A stretch of 31,475 nt of DNA from the NCBI GenBank assembly GCA_002440945.1, contig DJWG01000004.1, positions 2,612-34,086 on the forward strand. The letters run 5' to 3'. The position numbers and the translations under genes were made by a program. The notes beneath the pieces are model-generated. The model searched no databases, was not told the DNA's origin, and saw only the letters and a program-made list of their open reading frames with translations. Of the stretch, positions 8,370 through 16,345 are shown piece after piece. Numbering within the stretch: position 1 is the stretch's first letter; each line of letters starts with the position of its first letter. The DNA comes from Rhodobacteraceae bacterium UBA6236 (GTDB lineage Bacteria > Pseudomonadota > Alphaproteobacteria > Rhodobacterales > Rhodobacteraceae).

Positions 8370-9365
8370 ATGCCGCATCTTCCCGCCGCCTTTCCCGCCA
8401 CCCGGTTCCGCCGCCTGCGCCGCATGGGCGCGCTGCGCGATCTGGTCCAGGAGGTGCGCCTTTCGCCCGCCGATCTGATCTGGCCGCTGTTCGTGACCGA
8501 TGTTCCGGGGGCGGATGCGCCCGTGGCCTCGATGCCGGGCGTGTCGCGCCTGACGGTCGATGGCGCCGTCCGCGCGGCCGAGAAAGCAGCCGCCCTGGGC
8601 ATTCCGGCGATCTGCCTGTTTCCCTATACCGATCCGGCGCTGAAATCCGAAACCTGCGAAGAAGCCTGGAGCCCCGACAACCTTTCGAACCGCGCGATCC
8701 GGGCGATCAAGGCCGCCGTGCCGGACATCGCGGTCATGACCGATGTTGCGCTTGATCCCTACAACGCGCTTGGCCACGACGGGCTGGTGCGCGACGGGGT
8801 GGTCCTGAACGACGAAACGCTTGAGGCGCTGGTCCGTATGGCGCTGGCGCAGGCCGAGGCGGGGGCGGATATCCTTGGGCCGTCCGACATGATGGATGGC
8901 CGGATCGGCGCCATGCGCAGCGCGCTGGAAGAGGCGGGCCACAAGGATGTGGTGATCCTGTCCTATGCCGCGAAATACGCCAGCGCCTTCTACGGGCCGT
9001 TTCGCGATGCTGTAGGGGCATCGGGCGCGCTGAAAGGCGACAAGAAGACCTATCAGATGAACCCCGGCAACCGGGACGAGGCGCTGCGGCTGGTGGCCCG
9101 CGACCTGGATGAAGGCGCCGACATGGTCATGATCAAGCCGGGGATGCCCTATCTGGACATCTGCGCGCGCGTGAAGGACGCCTTTGGCGTGCCGACCTTC
9201 GCCTATCAGGTGTCGGGCGAATACGCGATGCTGAAGGGCGCGATGCTGAACGGCTGGCTGAAGGAAGACGTGATGCTGGAAAGCCTGCTGGCCTTCCGCC
9301 GCGCCGGCTGCGACGGCATCCTGACCTATTTCGCCCCCGAAGCCGCCCGCCTGCTGCGCGCCTGA
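8370..9365 (+). CDS. hemB: Delta-aminolevulinic acid dehydratase (porphobilinogen synthase)
   Basis: A 331-residue enzyme that condenses two 5-aminolevulinate molecules to porphobilinogen, in the pathway to heme, and to bacteriochlorophyll where present. Both Schiff-base lysines are visible: K202 in SYAAKYASAFYGPF and K256 in VMIKPGMPYLD. In the metal region, DVALDPYNALGHDG (125-138), the positions of the three zinc cysteines of E. coli HemB are Ala127, Asp129 and Asp137. This is therefore the non-zinc (Mg-type or metal-free) form, as in Pseudomonas and Rhodobacter. I chose the ATG at 8370 because AGAGGAAA precedes it and MPHLPAAFPATRFRRLRR is the usual N-terminus; an ATG at 8307 has no ribosome site and adds an atypical tail. 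It is divergent from the mfd operon. Confidence 0.95.
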   Translation: MPHLPAAFPATRFRRLRRMGALRDLVQEVRLSPADLIWPLFVTDVPGADAPVASMPGVSRLTVDGAVRAAEKAAALGIPAICLFPYTDPALKSETCEEAWSPDNLSNRAIRAIKAAVPDIAVMTDVALDPYNALGHDGLVRDGVVLNDETLEALVRMALAQAEAGADILGPSDMMDGRIGAMRSALEEAGHKDVVILSYAAKYASAFYGPFRDAVGASGALKGDKKTYQMNPGNRDEALRLVARDLDEGADMVMIKPGMPYLDICARVKDAFGVPTFAYQVSGEYAMLKGAMLNGWLKEDVMLESLLAFRRAGCDGILTYFAPEAARLLRA

Positions 9366-9534
9366 CGCCCTGCGGCCGGGCCGCGGCTCTTTGCCGATGG
9401 CCGCGCCGCGCCGCAAGACGTGGTGACAAAAGCGGAATTTGCCCCTAGGCTGGCCCGCAACCGGCAATTGAGACCGGAGTGAGGCAGTCAAGTCGCGTGG
9501 CCCCCGGACCGCACGGCCCCAGCGGAGCAGAATT

Positions 9535-10092
9535 ATGGTAGAGATTTCCCGTCGCACATTCGTGATGCTGTCCGGCACGACGCTTGGCCTTGCCGCCTGC
9601 GGCAACGGCTTGGGCGGCAATGGCGCCGCCCGGCTCGATGCCCGGGTCGATGCCACGCGCGCCTATCTCTTGCAGAACTTCCCCGGCACCCAGGACCTGA
9701 TGAGCCGCGCCGCGGGCGTTCTCTACATGCCCCTGATGACCGAGGCGGGCTTCGGCATCGGCGGCGCCTACGGGCGCGGCGCGCTCAGGATCAATGACGT
9801 GACGGTCGACTACTATTCCGCCACGCAGGCCAGCATCGGGCTGACCCTTGGCGCCCAGCAATATGCCCATGCGCTGTTCTTCATGACCTCGGAGGCGCTC
9901 GAGAACTTCCGCCGCCAGAACGGCTGGCAGGCGGGGGCGGGCGTGACCTATGCCCTGCCCGATGGCGGCGGCACCGCAGGTATCGACACGACCACCACCA
10001 CGGCGCCGGTGATCGCGCTGGTCTTCGGGCAAGCCGGCTTCATCGCGGGCGCCACACTCGACGGCACGAAATACACCCGGATCATTCCCTGA
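9535..10092 (+). CDS. SYLF/YSC84-like lipoprotein with Tat signal
   Basis: A 185-residue exported protein. The N-terminus combines a twin-arginine motif (SRRTFVM, R6-R7), a short hydrophobic stretch and a lipobox LAAC with Cys22, so it should be exported by Tat and lipid-anchored. The mature part (VLYMPLMTEAGFGIGGAYGRGAL, YYSATQASIGLTLGAQQY, ENFRRQNGWQAG, FGQAGFIAGATLDGTKYTRI) fits the YSC84/SYLF lipid-binding domain, whose bacterial members have no settled role. A GGAG element sits about 9 bases before the ATG. The 169 bases between hemB and this gene hold a small GC hairpin (GCGGC/GCCGC near 9371) and no gene. Domain assignment is moderate; signal peptide assignment is good. Confidence 0.75.
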   Translation: MVEISRRTFVMLSGTTLGLAACGNGLGGNGAARLDARVDATRAYLLQNFPGTQDLMSRAAGVLYMPLMTEAGFGIGGAYGRGALRINDVTVDYYSATQASIGLTLGAQQYAHALFFMTSEALENFRRQNGWQAGAGVTYALPDGGGTAGIDTTTTTAPVIALVFGQAGFIAGATLDGTKYTRIIP

Positions 10093-10100
10093 TCCCCGAA

Positions 10101-10123
10101 GGGCGGGCGTTCCCCGCCCGCCC
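10101..10123. terminator. GC-rich hairpin after SYLF lipoprotein gene
   Basis: GGGCGGGCG (10101-10109) pairs with CGCCCGCCC (10115-10123) around a five-base loop, 9 bases after the stop. There is no T tract, so termination would need the stem alone or Rho. Confidence 0.5.
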
Positions 10124-10141
10124 CTGCGCTTCAATCGTCAA

Positions 10142-10161
10142 GGGCGGGGTTCACCCCGCCC
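10142..10161. terminator. Hairpin between convergent genes
   Basis: GGGCGGGG (10142-10149) and CCCCGCCC (10154-10161) form an 8-bp stem with a 4-base loop. It lies just past the stop of the minus-strand dehydrogenase gene and probably serves that transcript, alongside the neighbouring hairpin for the plus-strand gene. U tracts are weak on both strands. Confidence 0.5.
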
Positions 10162-10171
10162 CCTTGCACCG

Positions 10172-11047
10172 TCAGCCGTTCAGCTTCCGCAGCCGCGCGA
10201 TCAGGCTCGACGTGTCCCAGCGGTTGCCGCCCATGTTCTGGACATCCTTGTAGAACTGGTCGACCAGCGCCGTGACCGGCAGGCTGACGCCCAGGTCATC
10301 GCCCGTGGCAAGGCAGATCCCCAGATCCTTGCGCATCCAGTCGACGGCAAAGCCGAAGTCGTATTTGCCTTCGGCCATGGTCTTGTGGCGGTTCTGCATC
10401 TGCCAGCTTCCGGCGGCGCCCTGGCTGATGACCTCGACCAGTTCACCGATATCAAGGTCCGCCTTTTCGGCGAAGCTCAGACCTTCGGAGAGGCCCTGCA
10501 CCGCTCCGGCGATGCAGATCTGGTTGACCATCTTCGCCAGCTGTCCCGCGCCGCTTTCCCCTAAGCGGCGGCAGATCCGGGCATAGGCCGCGATGACGGG
10601 TTCGGCGCGGGCGTAATCATCGGCAGCGCCCCCGCACATCACCGACAGGACGCCGTTTTCCGCGCCCGCCTGCCCGCCCGACACCGGCGCATCGACAAAG
10701 CCAAGGCCACTGCCGCGCGCCACACCCGAAAGCTCGCGCGTGACGCTCGCCGAAACCGTAGTGTGATCGACGAAGACCGCGCCGGGCGCCATGCCGGCGA
10801 AGGCGCCGTCGGCCCCCAGACAGACGCTGCGCAGGTCGTCGTCGTTGCCCACGCAGGCAAACACGAATTCGGCCCCCGTCGCCGCGCCGGCCGGCGTGTC
10901 GGCGGCCCGCCCGCCGTGGCGCGAAACCCAGTCGTCGGCCTTGGCCCGGGTGCGGTTGTAGACCGTCACGTCATGGCCCTTGGCGGTCAGATGGCGCGCC
11001 ATCGGAAACCCCATCACGCCCAATCCCAGAAACGCCACCCTCGCCAT
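10172..11047 (-). CDS. NAD(P)-dependent beta-hydroxyacid dehydrogenase (3-hydroxyisobutyrate dehydrogenase family)
   Basis: A 291-residue enzyme of the beta-hydroxyacid dehydrogenase family. Features in order: the dinucleotide-binding FLGLGVMGFPMARHL at the N-terminus; VYNRTR, whose Asn-Arg after the second strand suggests NADP preference; the substrate-binding DAPVSGGQAGAENG; the catalytic Lys172 in GQLAKMVNQ; and the C-terminal helical domain with WMRKDLGICLATG. Family members act on 3-hydroxyisobutyrate, tartronate semialdehyde, or succinic semialdehyde/glyoxylate (GLYR type); motifs alone do not decide between them. No valine-degradation genes are nearby, so mmsB is not assigned. The ATG at 11047 is preceded by GGAGGACAGG. 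It is divergent from the acylase gene with 122 bases between. Confidence 0.83.
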   Translation of the reverse strand: MARVAFLGLGVMGFPMARHLTAKGHDVTVYNRTRAKADDWVSRHGGRAADTPAGAATGAEFVFACVGNDDDLRSVCLGADGAFAGMAPGAVFVDHTTVSASVTRELSGVARGSGLGFVDAPVSGGQAGAENGVLSVMCGGAADDYARAEPVIAAYARICRRLGESGAGQLAKMVNQICIAGAVQGLSEGLSFAEKADLDIGELVEVISQGAAGSWQMQNRHKTMAEGKYDFGFAVDWMRKDLGICLATGDDLGVSLPVTALVDQFYKDVQNMGGNRWDTSSLIARLRKLNG

Positions 11048-11169
11048 GTCCTGTCCTCCACAGTTGCGATCCGATCCGTTCTGTCCTAGTTACCCGGCCT
11101 GCACTGCGCGTCAACCGTGACCGCCGCGGCCCCTGGCCCGGACCAGCCGGAAACGCCGTCCCGGAACCG

Positions 11170-13644
11170 ATGAGGCCCGCCCCGATGCTGACTGCCTTCC
11201 GCTGGCTCATGCGCATTGTCTCGGCCCTCGTGATCCTGGGGTTGATCGCGGCCTCGATGGTCTATTACTTCGCCTCGCGGTCCTTGCCGGACTATGACGC
11301 GACCTATCGCGTCCCGGGCCTGTCGGCGCCGGTCGAGGTGGTGCGCGATACCGCCGACGTGCCGCATATCTTCGGCAAGACCGACCATGACGTCTTCTAT
11401 GCCCTGGGCTTTGCCCATGCGCAGGACCGGCTGTGGCAGATGATGATCCTGCGCCGCACCGCGCAAGGACGGCTGTCCGAGGTCTTCGGCAAGCGGACGC
11501 TCAATACCGATGACCTGATGCGGCGGCTGGACCTTTACGGGCTGGCGGAACAATCGGTGGCCGCGCAGGACGACGAGACGCGCAAGGCGCTTGAAGCCTA
11601 TTCCGCGGGCGTGAACGAATGGGTCCGCATCATCAACCAGGAAGCCAAGGGCCGCGGCGCGCCGGAATTCTTCCTCTTCAACAATGAAATCGCCTATTGG
11701 CAGCCTGCCGATTCCATCGCGCTGATGAAGCTGATGGCGGTGCAGATGTCTTCGCAGCTAGAAGACGAGGTGCTGCGGGCCCGCGTCTCGATGCTGTCGA
11801 AGACCTGGGCCGATGACCTGATGCCGCTTGTGCCGGGCGCAGGCGTCGCCGCCTTGCCGCCCTATGGCAGCTTCGTGCCGGGGATCGAGGCCAGCCATTC
11901 GGCGCTGCGCATCCAGAGCGATCCGCTCTCGCCCTTCCCGCGCCGGGCGTTCGCCGGGGCGTCGAATGCCTGGGCGGCGGCGCCCAGCCGGTCCGCCGCG
12001 GGGGGATCGCTTCTGGCCAATGATCCGCATCTGGATTTCTCGGCCCCGGCGATCTGGTATCTGGCGCGGCTGGAGCTGCAATCGGGCGGCGTCATCGGCG
12101 CGACGATCCCCGGCATTCCCGCGATCCTCGCCGGGCGGAACGCGGGCCTCGGCTGGGGCATCACGTCAAGCTACCTTGACGATCAGGACGCCCATATCGA
12201 GGAACTGAACCCCGCCGACACGACCCGTTACCGCACCGCGACGGGCTGGAAGCAATTCGAGACCCGCAAGACCATCATCCAGATCAAGGACGAAGCGCCG
12301 GTCACCGTCACCTTGCGCTGGACCGACAATGGCCCGGTTCTGCCGGGCACGCATTATGACCTGGCCTCGGTCACGCCGCGCGGCAATGTCACCTCTCTCA
12401 ACTGGACGGTGCTCGATGGCGCCGACACCACGATGACGGCGGCGATCCGGCTGATGAAGGCGCAGTCGATCAGGGAGGGCCTTGCGGCGGGCGAGCTGTT
12501 CGTGGCGCCGTCGCAGAACGTGACGATGGCCGACAAGGACGGCGTGGCGCTTGCGACCTTCGGGCGGATGCCGAAGCGGGACGCGCGCCACCAGACGCAG
12601 GGCCGGATGCCCAGCCCCGGCTGGATGCCGGAAAACCAGTGGCAGGGCACCCTGCCCTACAGCGACAATCCGCGCTTTGAAAATCCCGCCGGCGGGATCG
12701 TCGGCAATACCAACAACAAGATCATCGACCGGCCCTTCCCGAACCACGTCAGTTTCGACTGGGGCGACAGCCAGCGCATCCAGCGCTGGACGCGGCTCAT
12801 GCAGGAACGCGAGGTCCATTCCCGCGACAGCTTCATCGCGGCGCAGCTTGATACCGTTTCCCCGGCGGCGCGAAACCTGCTGCCGCTGATCGGGCGCGAT
12901 CTGTGGTTCACCGGCGAAGCCGCGCCCGAGGGCACCCCGGAACGGCAGCGTCAGCGCGCGCTGGAGCTGCTGGCGAAATGGGACGGCGAGATGAACGAAC
13001 ACCTGCCAGAGCCGCTGATCTATGCCGCCTGGCTGCGCGCGGTGCAGTCTCGTCTGATCCAGGATGAACTGGGGCCGCTTGCCGATGAATTCAGCCATGT
13101 GGAGCCCCTGTTCATCGAACGGGTGTTCCGCAACATCGACGGCGCGGGAAAATGGTGCGACATCATGCAATCCGCGCCCGTCGAGACCTGCACCGACGTG
13201 TCGCGGCTGGCGCTGGACGACGCGCTTTTGTGGCTTTCCGAACGCTATGGCTCAAGGATCGAAAGCTGGCGCTGGGGCGATCTGCATCAGGCGACGCATG
13301 ACCACCCGGTTCTGGGTCAAGTGCCGGTGCTGAACTGGTTCGTGAACATCCGCCAATCGACCAGCGGCGGGGATTTCACCCTGATGCGGGGGGTGACGAA
13401 GGGCTCGGGTCCGAACCCCTACCTCAATGTCCACGGCGCGGGCTATCGCGGCGTCTATGACTTCGCCGACCCCGACAGTTCGGTCTTCATCATCTCGACC
13501 GGGCAGTCCGGCCACCCGCTGAGCCGCCATTACGACGACCTGTCGGAGCTGTGGCGGCGCGGCGAATACATCCCGATGTCGCTGGACCCCGAACTGGCGC
13601 GGGCGGCGGCGACCGGGATCACGCGGCTGGAACCGGGGAACTAG
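11170..13644 (+). CDS. Penicillin acylase family N-terminal-nucleophile hydrolase, membrane anchored
   Basis: An 824-residue precursor of the penicillin G acylase/AHL acylase family, which hydrolyses amide bonds and matures by self-cleavage. A membrane anchor or uncleaved signal lies at about 10-32 (IVSALVILGLIAASMVYYF), followed by the alpha-chain segment VPHIFGKTDHDVFYALGFAHAQDRLWQM. The cleavage site with the new N-terminal nucleophile is GA/SNAW, with Ser265; LLANDPHL follows, and GNTNNK (512-517) carries the conserved Asn. Possible substrates are beta-lactams, acyl-homoserine lactones or other N-acyl amides; sequence does not decide. The start at 11170 (ATG) or at 11185 (ATG) gives the same anchor. 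The stop TAG shares the palindrome CTAG with the convergent EamA gene. Confidence 0.87.
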   Translation: MRPAPMLTAFRWLMRIVSALVILGLIAASMVYYFASRSLPDYDATYRVPGLSAPVEVVRDTADVPHIFGKTDHDVFYALGFAHAQDRLWQMMILRRTAQGRLSEVFGKRTLNTDDLMRRLDLYGLAEQSVAAQDDETRKALEAYSAGVNEWVRIINQEAKGRGAPEFFLFNNEIAYWQPADSIALMKLMAVQMSSQLEDEVLRARVSMLSKTWADDLMPLVPGAGVAALPPYGSFVPGIEASHSALRIQSDPLSPFPRRAFAGASNAWAAAPSRSAAGGSLLANDPHLDFSAPAIWYLARLELQSGGVIGATIPGIPAILAGRNAGLGWGITSSYLDDQDAHIEELNPADTTRYRTATGWKQFETRKTIIQIKDEAPVTVTLRWTDNGPVLPGTHYDLASVTPRGNVTSLNWTVLDGADTTMTAAIRLMKAQSIREGLAAGELFVAPSQNVTMADKDGVALATFGRMPKRDARHQTQGRMPSPGWMPENQWQGTLPYSDNPRFENPAGGIVGNTNNKIIDRPFPNHVSFDWGDSQRIQRWTRLMQEREVHSRDSFIAAQLDTVSPAARNLLPLIGRDLWFTGEAAPEGTPERQRQRALELLAKWDGEMNEHLPEPLIYAAWLRAVQSRLIQDELGPLADEFSHVEPLFIERVFRNIDGAGKWCDIMQSAPVETCTDVSRLALDDALLWLSERYGSRIESWRWGDLHQATHDHPVLGQVPVLNWFVNIRQSTSGGDFTLMRGVTKGSGPNPYLNVHGAGYRGVYDFADPDSSVFIISTGQSGHPLSRHYDDLSELWRRGEYIPMSLDPELARAAATGITRLEPGN

Positions 13645-14537
13645 CGCAAGGCGGCAGCGGCGGCCCGCCGCGCGGGGCGCCGGGCCATCAGGATCGTGTA
13701 GATGCCGCTTCCCACGACGATCGCCGCGCCGACCAGCGTGGCCGCGTCGGGGCGTTCGCCGAAGACCACGATGCCGACCAGCAGCGCGAAGACCAGCCGC
13801 GTGTAGCGGAATGGCGTGACCACCGCGACCTCGCCCAGCCGCATGGCCGCGGTAAGGAAGGCATAGGCCGAGACACCCACCGCGATCGCCAGCATCAGGC
13901 GCAGCAGTTCCGACAAGGTCGGCAGCACCGCGCCGCCGGTGACGGCCAGCATCGCAAGTCCCGTCGGCACCAGCACCAGAAAGCCATAAAAGCCCAGAAG
14001 CATGTTGCCCAGTGTCTTGGGCGCCGCCCGCGTCGCCAGATCGCGCCCCGCGAAACCCAGGGTGCCGATAACGGCAAGGATCGCGGCCGGGGTGAAGCCC
14101 TCAAGCCCCGGTCTCAGGATCACCAGAACGCCCAGGAACCCGATGAAGATCGCAAGCCACCTTTGCCAGACGACCCTTTCCCCAAAGATCAGCGCCGCCC
14201 CCAATGTGACGACCAGCGGCGTCGCCTGCAGGATCGCCGAGGCCGAGGACAGCGGCGTCAGCGCAATGGCAAGGGTGTAGAAGACCCGGCCAATGACCTC
14301 GTTTCCGGCCTTCCAGGCGACCGCCGGCACCAAGGCGGCGCGGGAAAAAAGCCGCTGGCCCTGCCGCAGGGTCAGGACGGCGAAGACCACCGCGCCGCCC
14401 GCGCCGAACACCATCAGGATCTGCCCGACCGGCAGGTGGCCGTAGACGGATTTCAAGAGCATGTCTTCGATGGCGAAACCCGCCATCGCGGCGATCATCA
14501 GGACGATGCCGCGCAGGTTCTCGGGGTGGCCGGTCAC
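13641..14537 (-). CDS. DMT superfamily transporter, EamA family
   Basis: A 298-residue inner-membrane protein with about ten hydrophobic helices in two EamA repeats, belonging to the drug/metabolite transporter superfamily. Supporting segments are MAGFAIEDMLLKSVYGHLP, the LILRPG-type end of repeat one (LVILRPGLEGFTP), and the second repeat ending VVFGERPDAATLVGAAIVVGSGIY. The start is GTG at 14537. It overlaps the hflX stop in GTGA, so it is translated as the last gene of the hflX transcript. The C-terminus is rich in Arg and Ala. The substrate is unknown. It converges on the acylase gene, sharing the CTAG stop palindrome. Confidence 0.83.
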   Translation of the reverse strand: MTGHPENLRGIVLMIAAMAGFAIEDMLLKSVYGHLPVGQILMVFGAGGAVVFAVLTLRQGQRLFSRAALVPAVAWKAGNEVIGRVFYTLAIALTPLSSASAILQATPLVVTLGAALIFGERVVWQRWLAIFIGFLGVLVILRPGLEGFTPAAILAVIGTLGFAGRDLATRAAPKTLGNMLLGFYGFLVLVPTGLAMLAVTGGAVLPTLSELLRLMLAIAVGVSAYAFLTAAMRLGEVAVVTPFRYTRLVFALLVGIVVFGERPDAATLVGAAIVVGSGIYTILMARRPARRAAAAALR

Positions 14538-15874
14538 GCGTCGGGGGTCCAGGGGGTGCGCGGGCCGGTTTCGACGGGGTCTTCGTCCGTGAGGTCGGTC
14601 CTGTCATCAGCGAAGGCGGGGTCTATGGCGGCATAGGCGGCGCGCTGCCGGGCCGACCAGCGGACGTGCAGGCGGTAGCCTTCGTCGTCCATTTCTTCGG
14701 CCTCGACCACGCCCTGATCATGAAGCCAGGCCCGCGCACGACCGGCGCTGAAGGGCAGCACGATGTCCGTGAAACTTCGTTCATCGTCCAGCGCCGCGGA
14801 AATCGCGGCGAGCAGCGCATCAAGCCCCAAGCCCGTCACCGCCGACACCGCATGGATGCCGGGCGTGCGCGCATCCTGCACCAAAAGCGCGTCGCGGATG
14901 TCGGAGGACAAAAGGTCGATCTTGTTCCAGACCTCGAACATCGGCACGTCTTCATCCACGCCCAGAGATTCCAGGATCTCGCCCACGTCGGCGGCCTGTT
15001 CCTCGGTCTCGGGATGGGCGATGTCGCGGACGTGCAGGATCAGGTCCGCCTCAAGCACCTCTTCCAGTGTGGCGCGGAAGGCGGCGACCAGTTGCGTCGG
15101 CAGGTCCGAGATGAAGCCCACCGTGTCCGACAGGATCACCTTCTTGCCCGAAGGCAGCGTGACCCCGCGCATCGTGGGATCGAGCGTGGCAAAGAGCATG
15201 TCCTTGGCCAGCACCTCGGCGCCGGTCATGCGGTTGAACAGCGTCGACTTGCCGGCGTTGGTATAGCCCACCAGGGCCACCACCGGGAACGGCACCTTGC
15301 GGCGCGCGGCGCGGTGCAATTCGCGCGTCTTGACCACCTTCGACAACTGGCGGCGGATCTTCACCACCTCTTCGTCGATGGCGCGGCGGTCGGCCTCGAT
15401 CTGCGTCTCGCCGGGGCCGCCGACGAAGCCAAGCCCGCCGCGTTGCCGTTCAAGGTGGGTCCAGGCCCGCACCAGCCGCGTGCGCTGATAGCTGAGCGCC
15501 GCCAGTTCGACCTGCAGCACACCTTCGCGGGTGCGGGCGCGGTCTGCGAAAATCTCAAGGATGAGGCCGGTCCGGTCCAGAAGCTTGACGCCCCATTCCC
15601 GTTCCAGGTTGCGTTGCTGCACGGGCGTCACCGGCCCGTCGACCAGCACCAGATCGACATGAAGGCCGCGAAACCGTTCCTTCAGCTCGTCGATCTTGCC
15701 GGTGCCGAACAGCAGGCCCGGCTGGACCTTGGGCAGGCGCACGACCTCGGCCCCGACCACCTCAAGCTCGGGCATGGCGTCGGCCAGCGACACCGCTTCG
15801 GCCAGCGCATGTTCGGGCAGGCGGCGGTGGCGGACGGACTTGATTTCGGGATGCAGGACATAGGCCCGCGTCAC
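14534..15874 (-). CDS. hflX: GTPase HflX
   Basis: A 446-residue ribosome-associated GTPase that splits or rescues stalled 70S ribosomes, especially under stress. The N-terminal HflX domain contains GLLFGTGKIDEL and LVLVDGPVTPVQQRNLE, followed by a coiled linker (SYQRTRLVRAWTHLERQRGG, with GGPGETQIE). The G domain has G1 GYTNAGKS (203-210), G2 FATLDPT, G3 DTVGF and G4 NKID (317-320). I give the GTG at 15874 (MTRAYVLHPEIK), but it has no clear ribosome site. The same frame is open up to a CTG at 15940, which overlaps the hfq stop (CTGA) and has GAAGGTGAAG just upstream, so the true start may be there (22 residues longer). Hfq next door is the usual neighbour. Confidence 0.93.
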   Translation of the reverse strand: MTRAYVLHPEIKSVRHRRLPEHALAEAVSLADAMPELEVVGAEVVRLPKVQPGLLFGTGKIDELKERFRGLHVDLVLVDGPVTPVQQRNLEREWGVKLLDRTGLILEIFADRARTREGVLQVELAALSYQRTRLVRAWTHLERQRGGLGFVGGPGETQIEADRRAIDEEVVKIRRQLSKVVKTRELHRAARRKVPFPVVALVGYTNAGKSTLFNRMTGAEVLAKDMLFATLDPTMRGVTLPSGKKVILSDTVGFISDLPTQLVAAFRATLEEVLEADLILHVRDIAHPETEEQAADVGEILESLGVDEDVPMFEVWNKIDLLSSDIRDALLVQDARTPGIHAVSAVTGLGLDALLAAISAALDDERSFTDIVLPFSAGRARAWLHDQGVVEAEEMDDEGYRLHVRWSARQRAAYAAIDPAFADDRTDLTDEDPVETGPRTPWTPDA

Positions 15875-15936
15875 AACGGCGCTGCGGTCATGGGGATCGC
15901 GTTCGGGATCCCGGTCGTCGCTGTCAGGATCGGAAG

Positions 15937-16170
15937 TCAGTCTTCACCTTCATAAAGCGAAATCGGCGCACCCGGCATGATGGTCGAGATGGCATGTTTG
16001 TAAACCAGTTGCGACTGACCATCGCGGCGCAACAGCACGCAGAAGTTGTCGAACCATGTGATCACGCCTTGCAGCTTGACACCGTTTATCAGGAAAATCG
16101 TGACGGGAACCTTCGCTTTGCGGACGTGATTGAGAAAGGCGTCCTGAAGGTTCTGTTTATCGGCGGCCAT
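15937..16170 (-). CDS. hfq: RNA chaperone Hfq
   Basis: A 77-residue Sm-like protein that forms a hexameric ring and pairs small RNAs with target mRNAs; in Rhodobacter-type bacteria it affects nitrogen and photosynthesis genes. The Sm1 region is [19 protein letters not shown] with [13 protein letters not shown], and the Sm2 motif is the form [10 protein letters not shown]. The N-terminus [13 protein letters not shown] is standard. I chose the ATG at 16170 (MAADKQNLQ), with AAGGG about 10 bases upstream. An upstream in-frame ATG at 16218 would add 16 non-conserved residues. It lies between ntrX and hflX on the same strand. The 175-base gap to ntrX probably holds its own promoter, but I could not place one with confidence. 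Confidence 0.97.
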   Translation of the reverse strand: MAADKQNLQDAFLNHVRKAKVPVTIFLINGVKLQGVITWFDNFCVLLRRDGQSQLVYKHAISTIMPGAPISLYEGED

Positions 16171-16345
16171 GTTGGTCGACCCTTGTTCTTGTCGTTTGTT
16201 GCGCCCCTCTGGCCGCATTTGGCGCGGGGCTGGAGGCTTAACGCAAGTATGCGCACAATGATCCCGGTTTCCAGCGCGAAATCACGGATGCGGAACGAAA
16301 AGATTTCGACCCGTATCCGGCGCCCTGCCCGGATGCGGCGGGGCG

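Noticed and set aside
14666..15955. Plus-strand open frame of 429 codons opposite hflX
   Set aside because: Antisense shadow of a conserved GTPase, without family motifs or ribosome site.
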